From contig NZ_JAHXBG010000037.1 of assembly GCF_020103725.1 (NCBI RefSeq), forward strand, positions 1-64,000: 64,000 nucleotides of DNA, given 5' to 3'. Each line of letters opens with the position of its first letter. Position 1 is the first letter of the stretch. The notes beneath the pieces were generated by a model that worked only from the letters and a program-made list of their open reading frames with translations, was not told the origin of the DNA and searched no databases. Shown in pieces: positions 16,797 to 26,342 of this stretch. Position numbers and translations under genes: made by a program. The DNA is from Hyalangium gracile. Its GTDB lineage: Bacteria; Myxococcota; Myxococcia; Myxococcales; Myxococcaceae.

Positions 16797-18032
16797 TCAG
16801 CCGGGCTTCTCGGAGTCATGCGTCCCGCGTGCGGGCAGGGGCTGGGAGCGGGCGCGGCCCTGGCGCAGCTCGCGCGCACGCTCGGCGAGTGCGGGCTGAT
16901 GCGAACTGTCGGCGCGTGTGGCGATCAGCGCGAGCGTCTCGTCCCCCAGGTGCGCCTGGGCGGCGGTGGCGAGCAGGCCGGTGATGTCCGCGTAGCGCCG
17001 GGCCTCCAGCAGCGCGGTGATGAGGGCGTGGCCCGCTGGCGCCGAGGGCGCCTGCTCGAAGGCGGCCCGCAGCGGGCGGATGGCCAGCTCCGGCAGGCCG
17101 TTGCCCAGGAGCAGCTCGCCCACGAACCGCGAGTCATGGGGCAGCTCGGGCAGGTCCTCCTCGCGGACGCTGGCGCGCCCGGACTCCGTGCGCCGCGCTG
17201 GCGGTGAGGCGGGGCGCTCAGGCGGTGGCTCGCGGGGCTTCGGGGGCGGCTCGAGTCGCTCGGCCCGCGGCCTGCCCGTGGGCCGGCGCAGCTCCGAGAG
17301 GAATCGCTCCACCCCCGGCGAGGCCTGCCCTGCCTCGTGGGCGGGCCGCAGGCGCTGCGAGGCGGCGCGGATCTTCTGGATGTACTTGCGCTCGATCCAG
17401 GCCCGCGCGAACCCGCTCACGTTCATCCCTCCGAGCACGAGCGCCAGCAGGCCCAGCCAGAGCTCCCTCCAGATGATGGCGAGCACCAGGCCACAGACGG
17501 CCGTCACCAGGGAGATGGCATAGATGAGCCACTCGTAGCGCGGCCCGCCCCGCTCACGGACGATGGCCGCCAGCACGTGGCCCCCATCCAGGGGGAGCAG
17601 GGGGAGCAGGTTGAACACCCCCCAGCCGAAGTTCGCCCAGAGCAGCGACCGCACCGCGGTGCGCACCAGCCCGCCTGCCTGCCCCACGGGCGTGAAGTGA
17701 GCGATCGCCAGCACGAGCCCTCCCAGCAGGAAGCCGGCGACGGGCCCCGCCAGGGAGATCCATAGGTCCTGGCGGTGGGTGAGGGGCCTGCCGCTCTCGC
17801 TCCGGGTGGTTCCCCCCAGCCCGTGCAGCGAGATGCTCGACGCGTGCCCGAAGTGGCGGAACGCCAGCGCGTGCCCCAGCTCGTGGATGAGCACGGAGAT
17901 GAAGACGACACAGAACCACACGACCAGGCGGGCAGGGTTGTTCCACCCGGTCAATCCGGTCGCCAGAGCCGTCAGGAAGAAGAGGGGGTGGACCTGGACG
18001 GGAAACCCGGCCACCCGGAATCGCAGCGCCAT
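16797..18032 (-). CDS. M50 (site-2 protease) family membrane metallopeptidase with soluble tail
   Basis: A 411-residue integral membrane protein. HELGH at residues 50-54 and LDGGH at 148-152 give the zinc ligands (two His, one Asp) in membrane segments, as in site-2 proteases. About five or six hydrophobic segments occupy residues 10-215. The remainder is a basic, Pro-rich linker (PPPKPREPPPERP) followed by about 110 helical residues with a TPR-like rhythm, probably a docking domain. It has no PDZ or CBS domain. It is divergent from the phosphatase at 18179, with 146 bp between, so it might process an anti-sigma factor or signalling protein. That role is inference. Confidence 0.88.
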   Translation of the reverse strand: MALRFRVAGFPVQVHPLFFLTALATGLTGWNNPARLVVWFCVVFISVLIHELGHALAFRHFGHASSISLHGLGGTTRSESGRPLTHRQDLWISLAGPVAGFLLGGLVLAIAHFTPVGQAGGLVRTAVRSLLWANFGWGVFNLLPLLPLDGGHVLAAIVRERGGPRYEWLIYAISLVTAVCGLVLAIIWRELWLGLLALVLGGMNVSGFARAWIERKYIQKIRAASQRLRPAHEAGQASPGVERFLSELRRPTGRPRAERLEPPPKPREPPPERPASPPARRTESGRASVREEDLPELPHDSRFVGELLLGNGLPELAIRPLRAAFEQAPSAPAGHALITALLEARRYADITGLLATAAQAHLGDETLALIATRADSSHQPALAERARELRQGRARSQPLPARGTHDSEKPG

Positions 18033-18178
18033 GGCAGAGCAGGTATGTTCATCCTAATCGGGGCGGTGGTTGGCCGCAGGAGGGGGGGCCGGGGGCTCGC
18101 ACTCCCATGGAAGTACGCTAAAGTCCCGCCGCTCCTCACGTCAGCCCGTGCCTGTCTGGCGCGGCCCGCAGCCCAGGT

Positions 18179-19966
18179 GTGCCCTTGTCCAAGCCGAACT
18201 CGCGCCTCAGCCCCGTGTCTGAAGACGCCTCGCAGACCGCGATCCCTCGTGGCCCGGAGGGGACCGGAGTCGGTCCTCGCCCCGTGGAGCCGACGGGGAC
18301 CCATCACACCGTCCAGTTCACCAGCACCACGGTGGCCGCTCCCGTCGCTGGAGAGATGACGGGCACCATCGTCGCGCCGCTCGAGGCCGGCGAGCTGCCG
18401 GACGTGGCCTCCATTCGCGGCATGCGGCTGGACCAGCTGCTGCTGCTGACCACCGGCGCGCTGGTGATCGTCATCGTGAGCCTGCTGGCGGTGACGTCCT
18501 TCATCTCCACCACCTCCCAGTTCGAGGAGACCGCGGCCAGCTTCACCGAGCGGCTGCAGAACCAGGCCCGCGAGCTCGGTCAGACGGTGAGCCACACCCT
18601 GGCGCTCACCTCCGCCACCTCGCTGCGCGACAACAACTACGGGTTCCTCACCGAGGTGGCGCGCTCCATCATCGAGGACAACAAGAACATCCTGCGCGTG
18701 CAGATGTTCGACGCCGAGGGCCTGCTGGTGGCCGACTCGGACAAGGACGCGAAGCTGGGCACCGCCTCGGGCCGCAAGGCGGAGCGCGGCTGGGCCAGCG
18801 CCTCGTTCCAGGGCCAGCCCGTCTTCGAGTTCCACGAGCCGCTCGACTACGGCTCGCAGAGCGGCAAGGGGCTCATCGTCATCAGCTACTCGCTGGAGTC
18901 GCTGCAGAAGCAGCTCCACGAGCTGGAGGAGGCCCGGGACGAGACGCTGCGCAACACCACGCTGCGCACCGTGGGCCTGGGCGGTGGCTTCGTGCTGCTG
19001 GCCGCCGTGCTGGTGGCCTTCCAGAGCCGCCGCATCACCCGCCCGCTCGGCGTGCTCACCCGCAAGGTGATGCAGCTGGCCGCCGGAGATCTCAACGCGC
19101 GCAGCACCGGCCACGCCGCGGGCGCCGGGCGCGAGGTGCGCACCCTGGGCGTGGTGTTCAACCACATGGCCGAGCGCATCAAGGTCCTGCTCGAGGACGT
19201 GCGCGTCAAGGCGCAGCTGGAGCGGGAGATGTCCCTGGCGCGCACCGTCCAGGAGACGCTGTCTCCGGGCCGCGAGGCGCTCCAGGTGGGCCCGCTGCGC
19301 ATCGCCGGCGTCGTCGTCACGGCGGACGCGTGCGGCGGTGACTGGTGGTTCCGCGCTCCGCTGGACGAGCAGCGCGTGGCCATCGGCATCGGCGACGTCA
19401 CCGGCCACGGCCTGTCCACGGCGCTGGTGGCCACCAGCGCGACCAGCGGCTTCGCCTCGGCCATGACGATGCGCGAGCCGGATCAGCTCAACTCGCAGGT
19501 GCTCATCAGCGCGCTCAACATCACCCTGGCCCACCTGGGCCGCGGCGAGTACCAGATGTCCAGCGCGCTGGCGGTGATCGACACGCAGACGGGCTTCATC
19601 GACTACGCGGCCGGAGGCCACCCGGCGGCGGCCGTCTACAACCGGCTGTCCGGGCAGTTCGCCTCGCTGCCGGCGCGCGGCCCGCTGCTGGGCGCCTCGG
19701 TGACGTCGCAGTACTCCTCGCGCCAGGCGCAGCTGCGCCCGGGCGACATCGTCGTCTGGTACTCGGACGGTCTCACCGAGTCCCGCGACGCGGCCGGCAA
19801 GCTCTACGGCACCCAGCGCCTGAGCGCCGCGGTGCAGGCCAACTCCCAGCTCTCCGCCGAGGGCCTGCGCGACGCCATCCTGGCGGACGTGCGCTCCTTC
19901 AGCGCCGGCCAACCCCAGCGCGATGACATCACCGTCGTCGTCGCCGAGTTCAGTCCTGCCTCCTAG
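18179..19966 (+). CDS. Membrane sensor with HAMP and SpoIIE/RsbU-type PP2C phosphatase domain
   Basis: A 595-residue protein with a cytosolic N-terminal lead of about 85 residues, TM1 at 87-108, an extracytoplasmic sensor region 109-262, TM2 at 263-283, HAMP at about 284-340 and a PP2C/SpoIIE domain 370-593. Metal and phosphate residues are in GGDWW (386-390), DVTGHG (406-411), YSDGLTE (528-534) and RDDIT (581-585). Such enzymes dephosphorylate STAS anti-anti-sigma proteins in partner switching. It starts a tight three-gene unit (12 bp to the next gene). A STAS domain and an anti-sigma-type ATPase are encoded 7-9 kb downstream on the same strand and are its plausible partners. Confidence 0.92.
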   Translation: MPLSKPNSRLSPVSEDASQTAIPRGPEGTGVGPRPVEPTGTHHTVQFTSTTVAAPVAGEMTGTIVAPLEAGELPDVASIRGMRLDQLLLLTTGALVIVIVSLLAVTSFISTTSQFEETAASFTERLQNQARELGQTVSHTLALTSATSLRDNNYGFLTEVARSIIEDNKNILRVQMFDAEGLLVADSDKDAKLGTASGRKAERGWASASFQGQPVFEFHEPLDYGSQSGKGLIVISYSLESLQKQLHELEEARDETLRNTTLRTVGLGGGFVLLAAVLVAFQSRRITRPLGVLTRKVMQLAAGDLNARSTGHAAGAGREVRTLGVVFNHMAERIKVLLEDVRVKAQLEREMSLARTVQETLSPGREALQVGPLRIAGVVVTADACGGDWWFRAPLDEQRVAIGIGDVTGHGLSTALVATSATSGFASAMTMREPDQLNSQVLISALNITLAHLGRGEYQMSSALAVIDTQTGFIDYAAGGHPAAAVYNRLSGQFASLPARGPLLGASVTSQYSSRQAQLRPGDIVVWYSDGLTESRDAAGKLYGTQRLSAAVQANSQLSAEGLRDAILADVRSFSAGQPQRDDITVVVAEFSPAS

Positions 19967-19978
19967 CCCCAGAACCCC

Positions 19979-22501
19979 ATGAGTCGCCTCTCTCGAACCC
20001 CACCGGTGCGCCGCCTCGCCGCGGCGCTCGCCCTCGTTCACGTCCTCGCTGGCACGGCGGCCCTCGCGCAGTACCGGCCGCCGCCGCTCACCGAGTCCCA
20101 GCGCATGGTGCAGGAGGGCGATGCCGCCCAGGTCGCCGCCAGCGCCGCCGTCACCGCCGGCAACAAGAAGGAGGCCGAGGAGAAGTACCGCAAGGCGCTC
20201 GGCCTCTATGAGCAGGCGCTCGCCACGGACCCCAGCTCGGTGCCGGCCGCCGTGGGCCTGGGCACCGTGGGCAACGCCCTGCAGGCCTTCGCCCAGGTGG
20301 TGGACAAGCTGCAGCCGGTGATGACCGCCAACCCCACCGAGGTGGCGGTGGCCTATCCACTGGGCGTGGCCTACTTCAAGCTGCGCCGCTTCGTGGAGGC
20401 CGTGCCGCTGCTGGAGCAGGTGTCCACCGCGGACAAGATCGACTACCTCATCGTCAACTACTACCTGGGCACCTACTACCTCTATGAGCAGCGCGGAGAC
20501 GTGGCCATCGCCAAGTTCCAGCGCTACCTGGCGCAGCGCCCGGAGAAGCTCGCGGGCAACGACTTCCAGATCCACGAGCTCATCGGCAAGGCCCACCTGA
20601 TCCGTCGGGACGCGGCCTCCGCGCGCGCCTCGTTCCAGCGGGCGCAGTCGGGCCGGCCCGAGTCCGTCACCGTGCAGATGGGGATGGCGGCCGTGCTGGA
20701 GATGGAGGGCAAGGAGAAGGAGGCCCAGGCGCTGGTGCAGGGCCTGGTGGGCCGCTTCCCGCAGGCGGCCGAGCCGAAGGAGCGCCTGGGGCGCATGCTG
20801 CTCAAGGCCGGCGACGTGGCCGGCGCGGAGACGCAGGCCGTGGCCCTGGTGAAGCTGGGCGGCACGGTGAACGCGCTGCTGCTGCTGGGCGACGTGCGCC
20901 TGGCGCAGAAGAAGCCCGCGGAGGCGGAGGCCGAGTACCGCAAGGTGCTCCAGCAGGTGCCCAACCTGGTGCCGGCGCAGATCTCCGTGGGCAAGGCGCT
21001 CCAGGCCCAGGGCCGCAACGAGGAGGCCATCCGCTACCTCGAGTCCGCGGCGCAGGCCGGCGGCAACAACCTGGATCTGTGGGCCTCGCTCGGCTCGGTG
21101 AACCGCCGCGCCGGCCGCTTCCAGCGCGCGGTGGAGGTGCACCGGCGCGTGGTGGAGCTCGCCCCCCGGCTGGCCCTGGGCTACAACCTGCTGGGCGCGG
21201 ACCACTTCGCCACCGGCCAGTGGGATCAGGCCGTCGAGGACTACACCAACGCCCTCTCCGTGGAGCCCGGCAACCCCACCGCCTCCAAGTGGCTGGCCCG
21301 CGCGCTGGCCCACCGCGCCCGCGGCCGCGCCGAGGGCAACCGGCTGGATGACGCCGTGAGAGACCTGCGCCGCGCGTACGATCTCGAGCGCAGCGCGGCC
21401 ATGGCCCGCAGGCTCGGGGCGGCGCTGCTGGAGAAGCGCGACTTCGCCGGGGCGCGCGCCGTGCTGGAGCAGGGCGTGACGCTGCCGGGCGCCACCTGGC
21501 GCGAGCACTGGCTGCTCGGCTACGCCCGGCACGGGGCGGGGGATGCCCAGAAGTCGCTCGAGTCCTTCGAGCAGGCCGCGAAGCTGACGGAGGAGCCCGG
21601 CGAGCTGGCGGACGTGTCCGTGGGCGCGGCGCTCGCGCAGGTGGAGCTGGATCGCGTGGACGAGGCCGTGCAGCGGCTGTCCGAGCCCGGCCCCTCGAAG
21701 GTCGCGCGCGAGCTGGCCCAGGCCAACCTGCCGCTCATGCTCCTGCGCCGCTCGCTCTCCAGCCTGGAGAAGGGTGACGCCGCGGCCGCGCAGAAGGACG
21801 TGGAGCTGGCCGAGAAGTTCCCGCTCAACAAGCAGCCGGATCTGGCGAAGCTGGCCGCCTTCACCCGCGCGCTCGTCTTCGCCGAGGAGAAGCGCTTCGG
21901 CGACGCCAGCGCCGCCCTCAAGCGCAGCCTCACCCCGGCCCCGCGCTGGGCCAGCGCCAACACGCGCGCCCTCACCGAGGCCTACCTGTCCTACCGCAAG
22001 GAGCAGGTGCCCCAGGCGCGCAAGGTGCTCGCCGCCGCGGCGAAGAAGCCCTCGCCCTGGCAGGCCAGGTGGATCGCCTCCCTCACCCAGGCGCTCAACC
22101 GCCTCGAGGGTGAGCGCGCGTACGCCTCGGGCAACTTCAAGCTGGCGGAGAAGGCCTTCAAGGCGGTGCTCGCCTCCGAGCCGGACAACGCCGTGCTCCA
22201 GCACAACCTGGCCTGCGTGGAGTACCGCAAGGGCAAGGCCGCCGACGCCGTGGCCACCTGGCGCAGGCTGGAGAGCTCGGTGTCCACCGCCACGCTCAAC
22301 CTGGGCATCGACGCCCAGGAGCGCCGCAACGACATCCCCGAGGCCGTGGAGTCCTACCGCCGCTACCTCTCCTCGAGCGGGGGCCCGCGCATGGCCACCG
22401 TGCGCGAGTGGGAGGACCGCCTGGTGTCCATCTACGGCATGAGCGGCGCCGCCGCCGACGCGAACCCCAACGAGGCCACCGCCTCGGAGACCACTCCATG
22501 A
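19979..22501 (+). CDS. Exported tetratricopeptide-repeat protein
   Basis: An 840-residue protein with a signal peptide (cleavage after TAALA) and almost continuous TPR-like helical repeats, for example KYRKALGLYEQALATDP, AEYRKVLQQVPNLVPAQISV and KAFKAVLASEPDNAVLQHNL. There is no lipobox or membrane anchor, so it is probably periplasmic. It is translationally coupled to the following binding-protein gene (ATGA overlap at 22498-22501), which suggests the two proteins act together. TPR arrays usually scaffold protein complexes. I see no enzymatic domain. Confidence 0.88.
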   Translation: MSRLSRTPPVRRLAAALALVHVLAGTAALAQYRPPPLTESQRMVQEGDAAQVAASAAVTAGNKKEAEEKYRKALGLYEQALATDPSSVPAAVGLGTVGNALQAFAQVVDKLQPVMTANPTEVAVAYPLGVAYFKLRRFVEAVPLLEQVSTADKIDYLIVNYYLGTYYLYEQRGDVAIAKFQRYLAQRPEKLAGNDFQIHELIGKAHLIRRDAASARASFQRAQSGRPESVTVQMGMAAVLEMEGKEKEAQALVQGLVGRFPQAAEPKERLGRMLLKAGDVAGAETQAVALVKLGGTVNALLLLGDVRLAQKKPAEAEAEYRKVLQQVPNLVPAQISVGKALQAQGRNEEAIRYLESAAQAGGNNLDLWASLGSVNRRAGRFQRAVEVHRRVVELAPRLALGYNLLGADHFATGQWDQAVEDYTNALSVEPGNPTASKWLARALAHRARGRAEGNRLDDAVRDLRRAYDLERSAAMARRLGAALLEKRDFAGARAVLEQGVTLPGATWREHWLLGYARHGAGDAQKSLESFEQAAKLTEEPGELADVSVGAALAQVELDRVDEAVQRLSEPGPSKVARELAQANLPLMLLRRSLSSLEKGDAAAAQKDVELAEKFPLNKQPDLAKLAAFTRALVFAEEKRFGDASAALKRSLTPAPRWASANTRALTEAYLSYRKEQVPQARKVLAAAAKKPSPWQARWIASLTQALNRLEGERAYASGNFKLAEKAFKAVLASEPDNAVLQHNLACVEYRKGKAADAVATWRRLESSVSTATLNLGIDAQERRNDIPEAVESYRRYLSSSGGPRMATVREWEDRLVSIYGMSGAAADANPNEATASETTP

Positions 22502-23400
22502 AGATCGCTCGCCTGACGTTGATCGGGCTCGCGCTGGTGTGTGCCTGGGCACCCGCCGCGTGGGCCGAGAAGAAGACCACCCTGGGCGTGTTCCTGCCCA
22601 CCACCCTGGCGGACGGCCAGGAGCGCTTCAACTTCGCCGAGAAGCTCGCGGCCGAGGTGGGCACCGCGCTGGGCCAGTCCGTGGCGGCCAAGAGCTTCGG
22701 CCGCTACGAGGACTTCTCCAAGGCCATCTCCGACGGCACCCTGGACTTCGCGGTGGTGGACTCGTGGGCCGCCGTGCAGCTGGGCTCCAAGGCCGCCCCC
22801 GTGGCCTTCGCCGCGCTCTCTGGCGACACCTGGCAGCGCTGGGCCGTCATCTCCTACGGGAAGGGCTCCGTGAAGGACATGGCCGGCAAGCGCCTGGCCA
22901 TCGCCAAGGGCTCGGGCTCCCTGGATCCGAAGTTCGTCTCCAACGTCGTCTTCGCGGGCGATCTGGATGCCCAGAAGCACTTCAAGATGGTGTCGGTGCC
23001 CAACGTGGAGTCCGCGCTGAAGATGCTGGAGGCCAAGAGCGCGGAGGTGGCGCTGGTGCCGCTGGCGCACGTCCCCAAGGACGCGCGCGTGCTCTACCGC
23101 AGCACGAAGGTGCCCGGCGCCATGCTCGTCGCCTTCCGGGGCGCCGATCAGCTGGAGGAGAGCCTGCCCAAGGTGGGCGCCGTGCCGCCCTTCAGCGCCT
23201 TCGTGAAGTCGCAGGGCCGGGACTTCGATGACTTCCGCAAGCTCGTCCAGCAGGGCCCGCCGCGCCGCCAGCCGGTGATCGTCGAGTCCTCGGTGCTGCG
23301 GGTGGACACGGACGCGCTGGTCAGCTCCGGAGAGCTCAACCCCGTGCTCCCCAACTTCGTCACCGCGATGGACCTCTCGGACGAGCAGCCGGACGACTGA
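22498..23400 (+). CDS. PhnD-like periplasmic substrate-binding protein
   Basis: A 300-residue protein with a signal peptide (cleavage near AWA) and a type II periplasmic-binding fold of the phosphate/phosphite/phosphonate group: TLGVFLPTT at the first strand, GRYEDFSKAISDGTLDFAVV, then the hinge WAVISYGKGSVKDMAGKRLA, SGSLDPKFV and a second lobe. No permease or ATPase gene is in the window, so a sensory or partner-binding use is more likely than ABC uptake. It is coupled to the TPR gene. The ligand cannot be read; phosphonate binding is only a family-level guess. Confidence 0.82.
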   Translation: MKIARLTLIGLALVCAWAPAAWAEKKTTLGVFLPTTLADGQERFNFAEKLAAEVGTALGQSVAAKSFGRYEDFSKAISDGTLDFAVVDSWAAVQLGSKAAPVAFAALSGDTWQRWAVISYGKGSVKDMAGKRLAIAKGSGSLDPKFVSNVVFAGDLDAQKHFKMVSVPNVESALKMLEAKSAEVALVPLAHVPKDARVLYRSTKVPGAMLVAFRGADQLEESLPKVGAVPPFSAFVKSQGRDFDDFRKLVQQGPPRRQPVIVESSVLRVDTDALVSSGELNPVLPNFVTAMDLSDEQPDD

Positions 23401-23753
23401 CGTCGGGCTGAGCACAGGGCCCGGGCTGGGGAAACCCCCCGGGGAGGGTAGAAAGGGCGGGCGCGCCTCCTCCACCTGTCAGGTGGGGGAGGGGTGGGGG
23501 TATGGGCAGGTAGGGGGGAGCCGGGGGGCGAAGCTGGGGCAGTCTCAGGCCACGGGGGCAGGTGCCGTGGCGCGGGTGGGACAAGCTGCTCCCGAGCGGG
23601 TCTGGTCCGCCACTTGGCTCACATCAATGCAGTAGGGTAACTTGAATCTGACAGTTCGAGCGCTGGAGCCCAACCCTTGGCAGGAGGGGGCCCTGCGCTC
23701 CTCCTGGTGGATCGGGGCTTCAAGAACCGTAAAAGGCTGCTCCTCTAGCGGAT
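23401..23753. other. 353-bp gap with two GC-rich inverted repeats, between two halves of the signalling cluster
   Basis: Exact repeats are CCACCTG/CAGGTGG with a single-base centre at 23472-23486 and GCCACGG/CCGTGGC with a 9-base loop at 23549-23571. Neither is followed by a T-run. The gap may hold a terminator for the upstream unit and a promoter for the receptor gene. I could not pick a promoter by eye. Confidence 0.45.
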
Positions 23754-26336
23754 GTGAGAATGATGCACTCTTCTGTAACGAGTTGGCCGCGCCGTGTCGC
23801 GGCTTTGGTTCTCTCCGGGCACCGCGAGGCTCGCGCGTACCTGCGGATCTCCCTGGCCGTCTGTCTCGCCGTAGGTCTCGCCGCCGGCACGGCCGAGGCC
23901 CAGACCAAGCCGAAGTCGGTCAGCGCCGCTGATAAGTCCAAGGCCGCCAAGGCCAAGAAGCCGCCCAAGAAGGGCAAGGCGACGCCCTCCGCGACGACCT
24001 CCTCGCCCGCCCCCGCGCCCACTCCGGCTCCGGCCTCTTCCACCTCTCCCTCCATGCTGGAGGGGCTGAGCACGGATGATCCGACGGTGTCTCCGCCGGC
24101 GGAGGATCCCGCCTCCTCGAGCAGCAGCAGCAACTCGCTCGCCCTGCCGACGCCGCCTCCGCCCGAGCCGGCTCCGGCCCCGGCCCCCATCGCGGCCCCC
24201 GCGCCCGCTCCGGCCTCGTCGCCGAGCACGGCCACGGCGCCTTCCTCCGGCGGCCTGGGCGCGGACCCCGCGTCGAGCTCCAACGTCCCGCTGTCCTCTC
24301 CCTTCGCGGGCCCCGAGGGCTCGCGTCCGCTGCCTCCGCCCTCCAGCATGGCGGGTGTCGGCCTGGAGGATCCGCTCGCGGGTCAGAGCTCCATCGAGGA
24401 GGGCGTGAACAAGCTGCTGAGCGAGGCCGTGGTGACGACGGCCGGCAAGCGCCAGCAGCGCATCTCGGACGTGCCCCTGACGGTGGCGTGGATCCCCGCC
24501 GAGGAGCTGGAGGGCACCGGCGCCTTCACCCTCTGCGAGGCCATCCAGTACTTCCCCGGCCTGGAGTGCCGGCGCGGCGCCATGCGCAAGGTGGCGGTGA
24601 GCGCGCGCGGCCTGGGCTCCAACTACCTGTCCAACCGCCTGCTGCTGCTCAAGGACGGCCGCCCGCTGACGGACCCCTGGACGGGCCAGTTCTACGCGGA
24701 TGAGACGACGCCGCTCATCAACCTGAAGCAGGTGGAAGTCATCCGCGGCCCGGGCTCCTCGCTGTACGGCTCCAACGCCTTCAGCGGCGTGATCAACCTC
24801 ATCGAGCGCGACCCGAGCGACCTCATGAAGGAGGGCCGCGACGTGGGCGCCGACGCGCGCGTGCTGGCGGGCCAGGACAACACCTACCGCGTGCAGGCCA
24901 CGGCGGCCGGCCGCGCCGGTCCGGTCGAGGCGCTGGCCAGCTACTACGGCTTCAGCTCGGACGGCCCGCAGCTCTTCAACAACGACCAGAAGGGCATCAT
25001 CGACACCAACGAGGACTCGCTGGTCCACCAGGTCAGCGGCAAGGTGAAGGTGAAGGGCTTCGCGCTGAACGCGGACTACACCAGCGCCGACCTGGGCCGC
25101 CCGGGCGGTCAGCAGATCTCCACCGTGGGCAACTGCGGCCGCTGCCACTACACCGCGGACGACAACGAGCACGTGGAGAACCTCAACGCCTCGGCCCAGT
25201 TCGATCAGCAGGTGACCGACAACCTGCGCGTGTTCGGTCAGGGCTTCGCCTTCTTCAAGCGGCGCAACATCGACCTGAAGAACGAAGTCACGGGCGAGCT
25301 GCAGGCCACGCTGGGCAAGCGCCGCCGGTTCGGCGGTGAGGTGCGCGCGCTGCTCTCGCTGGACAAGCTCAACATCACCTTCGGCGGCGACGTGAAGGAC
25401 GACCTGGTCAACAACCAGAACGTCCTGGCGGGGCTGTCCATGGACGACACCACGCAGACCATCCTCGGTGGCTTCGTGGACGCCGAGTACCGGCCGCTCA
25501 CGCGCCTGGTGCTCAGCGCGGGCGTCCGCTACGACCGCTACCAGATCCCCCAGGAGGTGTGGGAGGTGGACTCGGACAAGGGGCAGGTGTCGCCGCGTGC
25601 CTCCATCGTGTTCCACGCGCTGGATGACCTGACGCTGCGCACCAACTACGGCCGCGCCTTCCGCGCGCCCACGCTGGCGGAGCTGGCCATCAACCAGCAG
25701 ATGTACGCGGCCACGCTGCTGGGCGCCTCGGACCTGCGCGCCGAGACGCTGGACACCTACGAGGTGGCGGTGGACTACTGGCCCTTCGAGCGCCGGGTGC
25801 GCCTGACGGCCACCGGCTTCTACAACCGCGCTCACAACTTCATCAACCAGCAGCTCATGTTCGGCTCCACCTCGCAGTTCCGGAACATCGGCGATGCGCG
25901 CGTGGTGGGCGCGGAGCTCGAGGCCGCGGCGCAGATCCCCTCCGCCAACTCCTCGTTCGACGTGGCCTACCAGTACCTGGACGCGCAGTCGCTGCCGTAC
26001 GGCGGCGGCAAGGGCTCGCAGCTGGACTACGCCCCGCACCACCGCGTGTACGCGCGCGCCCGCACCAACGTGGGCAAGGTGGGCTTCGCCGAGGTGTACG
26101 GCCTGTACGTGGGCTCGCGCTTCGATCCGGGCTACATCGTGGAGTCCACCGGCGAGGTGCAGCGCGTGAAGCTGCCGGGCTACGTCACCGCCAGCGCCCG
26201 CGTGGGCGTGAACGTGGTGGACGGCATGTCCGTGTCCCTGCTGGGCACCAACCTGTTCGACTCGAAGTACCAGGAGTCCCACGGCTTCCCGGCGCCTCCT
26301 CGGGGCGTCTACACGGAAGTCAAGCTGAACTACTGA
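23754..26336 (+). CDS. TonB-dependent outer-membrane receptor
   Basis: An 860-residue receptor. An unusually long N-terminus contains a hydrophobic export signal (near residues 30-48), a Lys-rich patch and about 150 residues of Pro/Ala/Ser linker. The plug follows at about 215-350 (ISDVPLTVAWIPAEELEG, FPGLECRRGAMRKVAVSARG, VEVIRGPGSSLYGSNAFSG) and then the 22-strand barrel ending in YTEVKLNY with the aromatic last residue. The GTG at 23754 and ATGs at 23760 and 23763 are all possible starts. A CxxCH motif, CGRCH at 461-465, lies in a probable surface loop. It starts a tight unit with the ATPase and kinase genes. Confidence 0.92.
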   Translation: MRMMHSSVTSWPRRVAALVLSGHREARAYLRISLAVCLAVGLAAGTAEAQTKPKSVSAADKSKAAKAKKPPKKGKATPSATTSSPAPAPTPAPASSTSPSMLEGLSTDDPTVSPPAEDPASSSSSSNSLALPTPPPPEPAPAPAPIAAPAPAPASSPSTATAPSSGGLGADPASSSNVPLSSPFAGPEGSRPLPPPSSMAGVGLEDPLAGQSSIEEGVNKLLSEAVVTTAGKRQQRISDVPLTVAWIPAEELEGTGAFTLCEAIQYFPGLECRRGAMRKVAVSARGLGSNYLSNRLLLLKDGRPLTDPWTGQFYADETTPLINLKQVEVIRGPGSSLYGSNAFSGVINLIERDPSDLMKEGRDVGADARVLAGQDNTYRVQATAAGRAGPVEALASYYGFSSDGPQLFNNDQKGIIDTNEDSLVHQVSGKVKVKGFALNADYTSADLGRPGGQQISTVGNCGRCHYTADDNEHVENLNASAQFDQQVTDNLRVFGQGFAFFKRRNIDLKNEVTGELQATLGKRRRFGGEVRALLSLDKLNITFGGDVKDDLVNNQNVLAGLSMDDTTQTILGGFVDAEYRPLTRLVLSAGVRYDRYQIPQEVWEVDSDKGQVSPRASIVFHALDDLTLRTNYGRAFRAPTLAELAINQQMYAATLLGASDLRAETLDTYEVAVDYWPFERRVRLTATGFYNRAHNFINQQLMFGSTSQFRNIGDARVVGAELEAAAQIPSANSSFDVAYQYLDAQSLPYGGGKGSQLDYAPHHRVYARARTNVGKVGFAEVYGLYVGSRFDPGYIVESTGEVQRVKLPGYVTASARVGVNVVDGMSVSLLGTNLFDSKYQESHGFPAPPRGVYTEVKLNY

Positions 26337-26342
26337 GCCGCT

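Noticed and set aside
17972-22552. A very long minus-strand open frame opposite the phosphatase and TPR genes
   Set aside because: The translation is low-complexity (His, Arg, Gly, Leu, Ala) and mirrors codon positions of clearly real plus-strand genes. It is a product of GC bias.
23472-23486. Intrinsic terminator after the binding-protein gene
   Set aside because: The inverted repeat has a one-base centre and is followed by a G-rich tract rather than T residues, so it is not scored as a terminator.
23640-23760. Possible -24/-12 (sigma-54) element upstream of the TonB receptor
   Set aside because: GG and GC dinucleotides occur, but the spacing is about 14 bases instead of 10.
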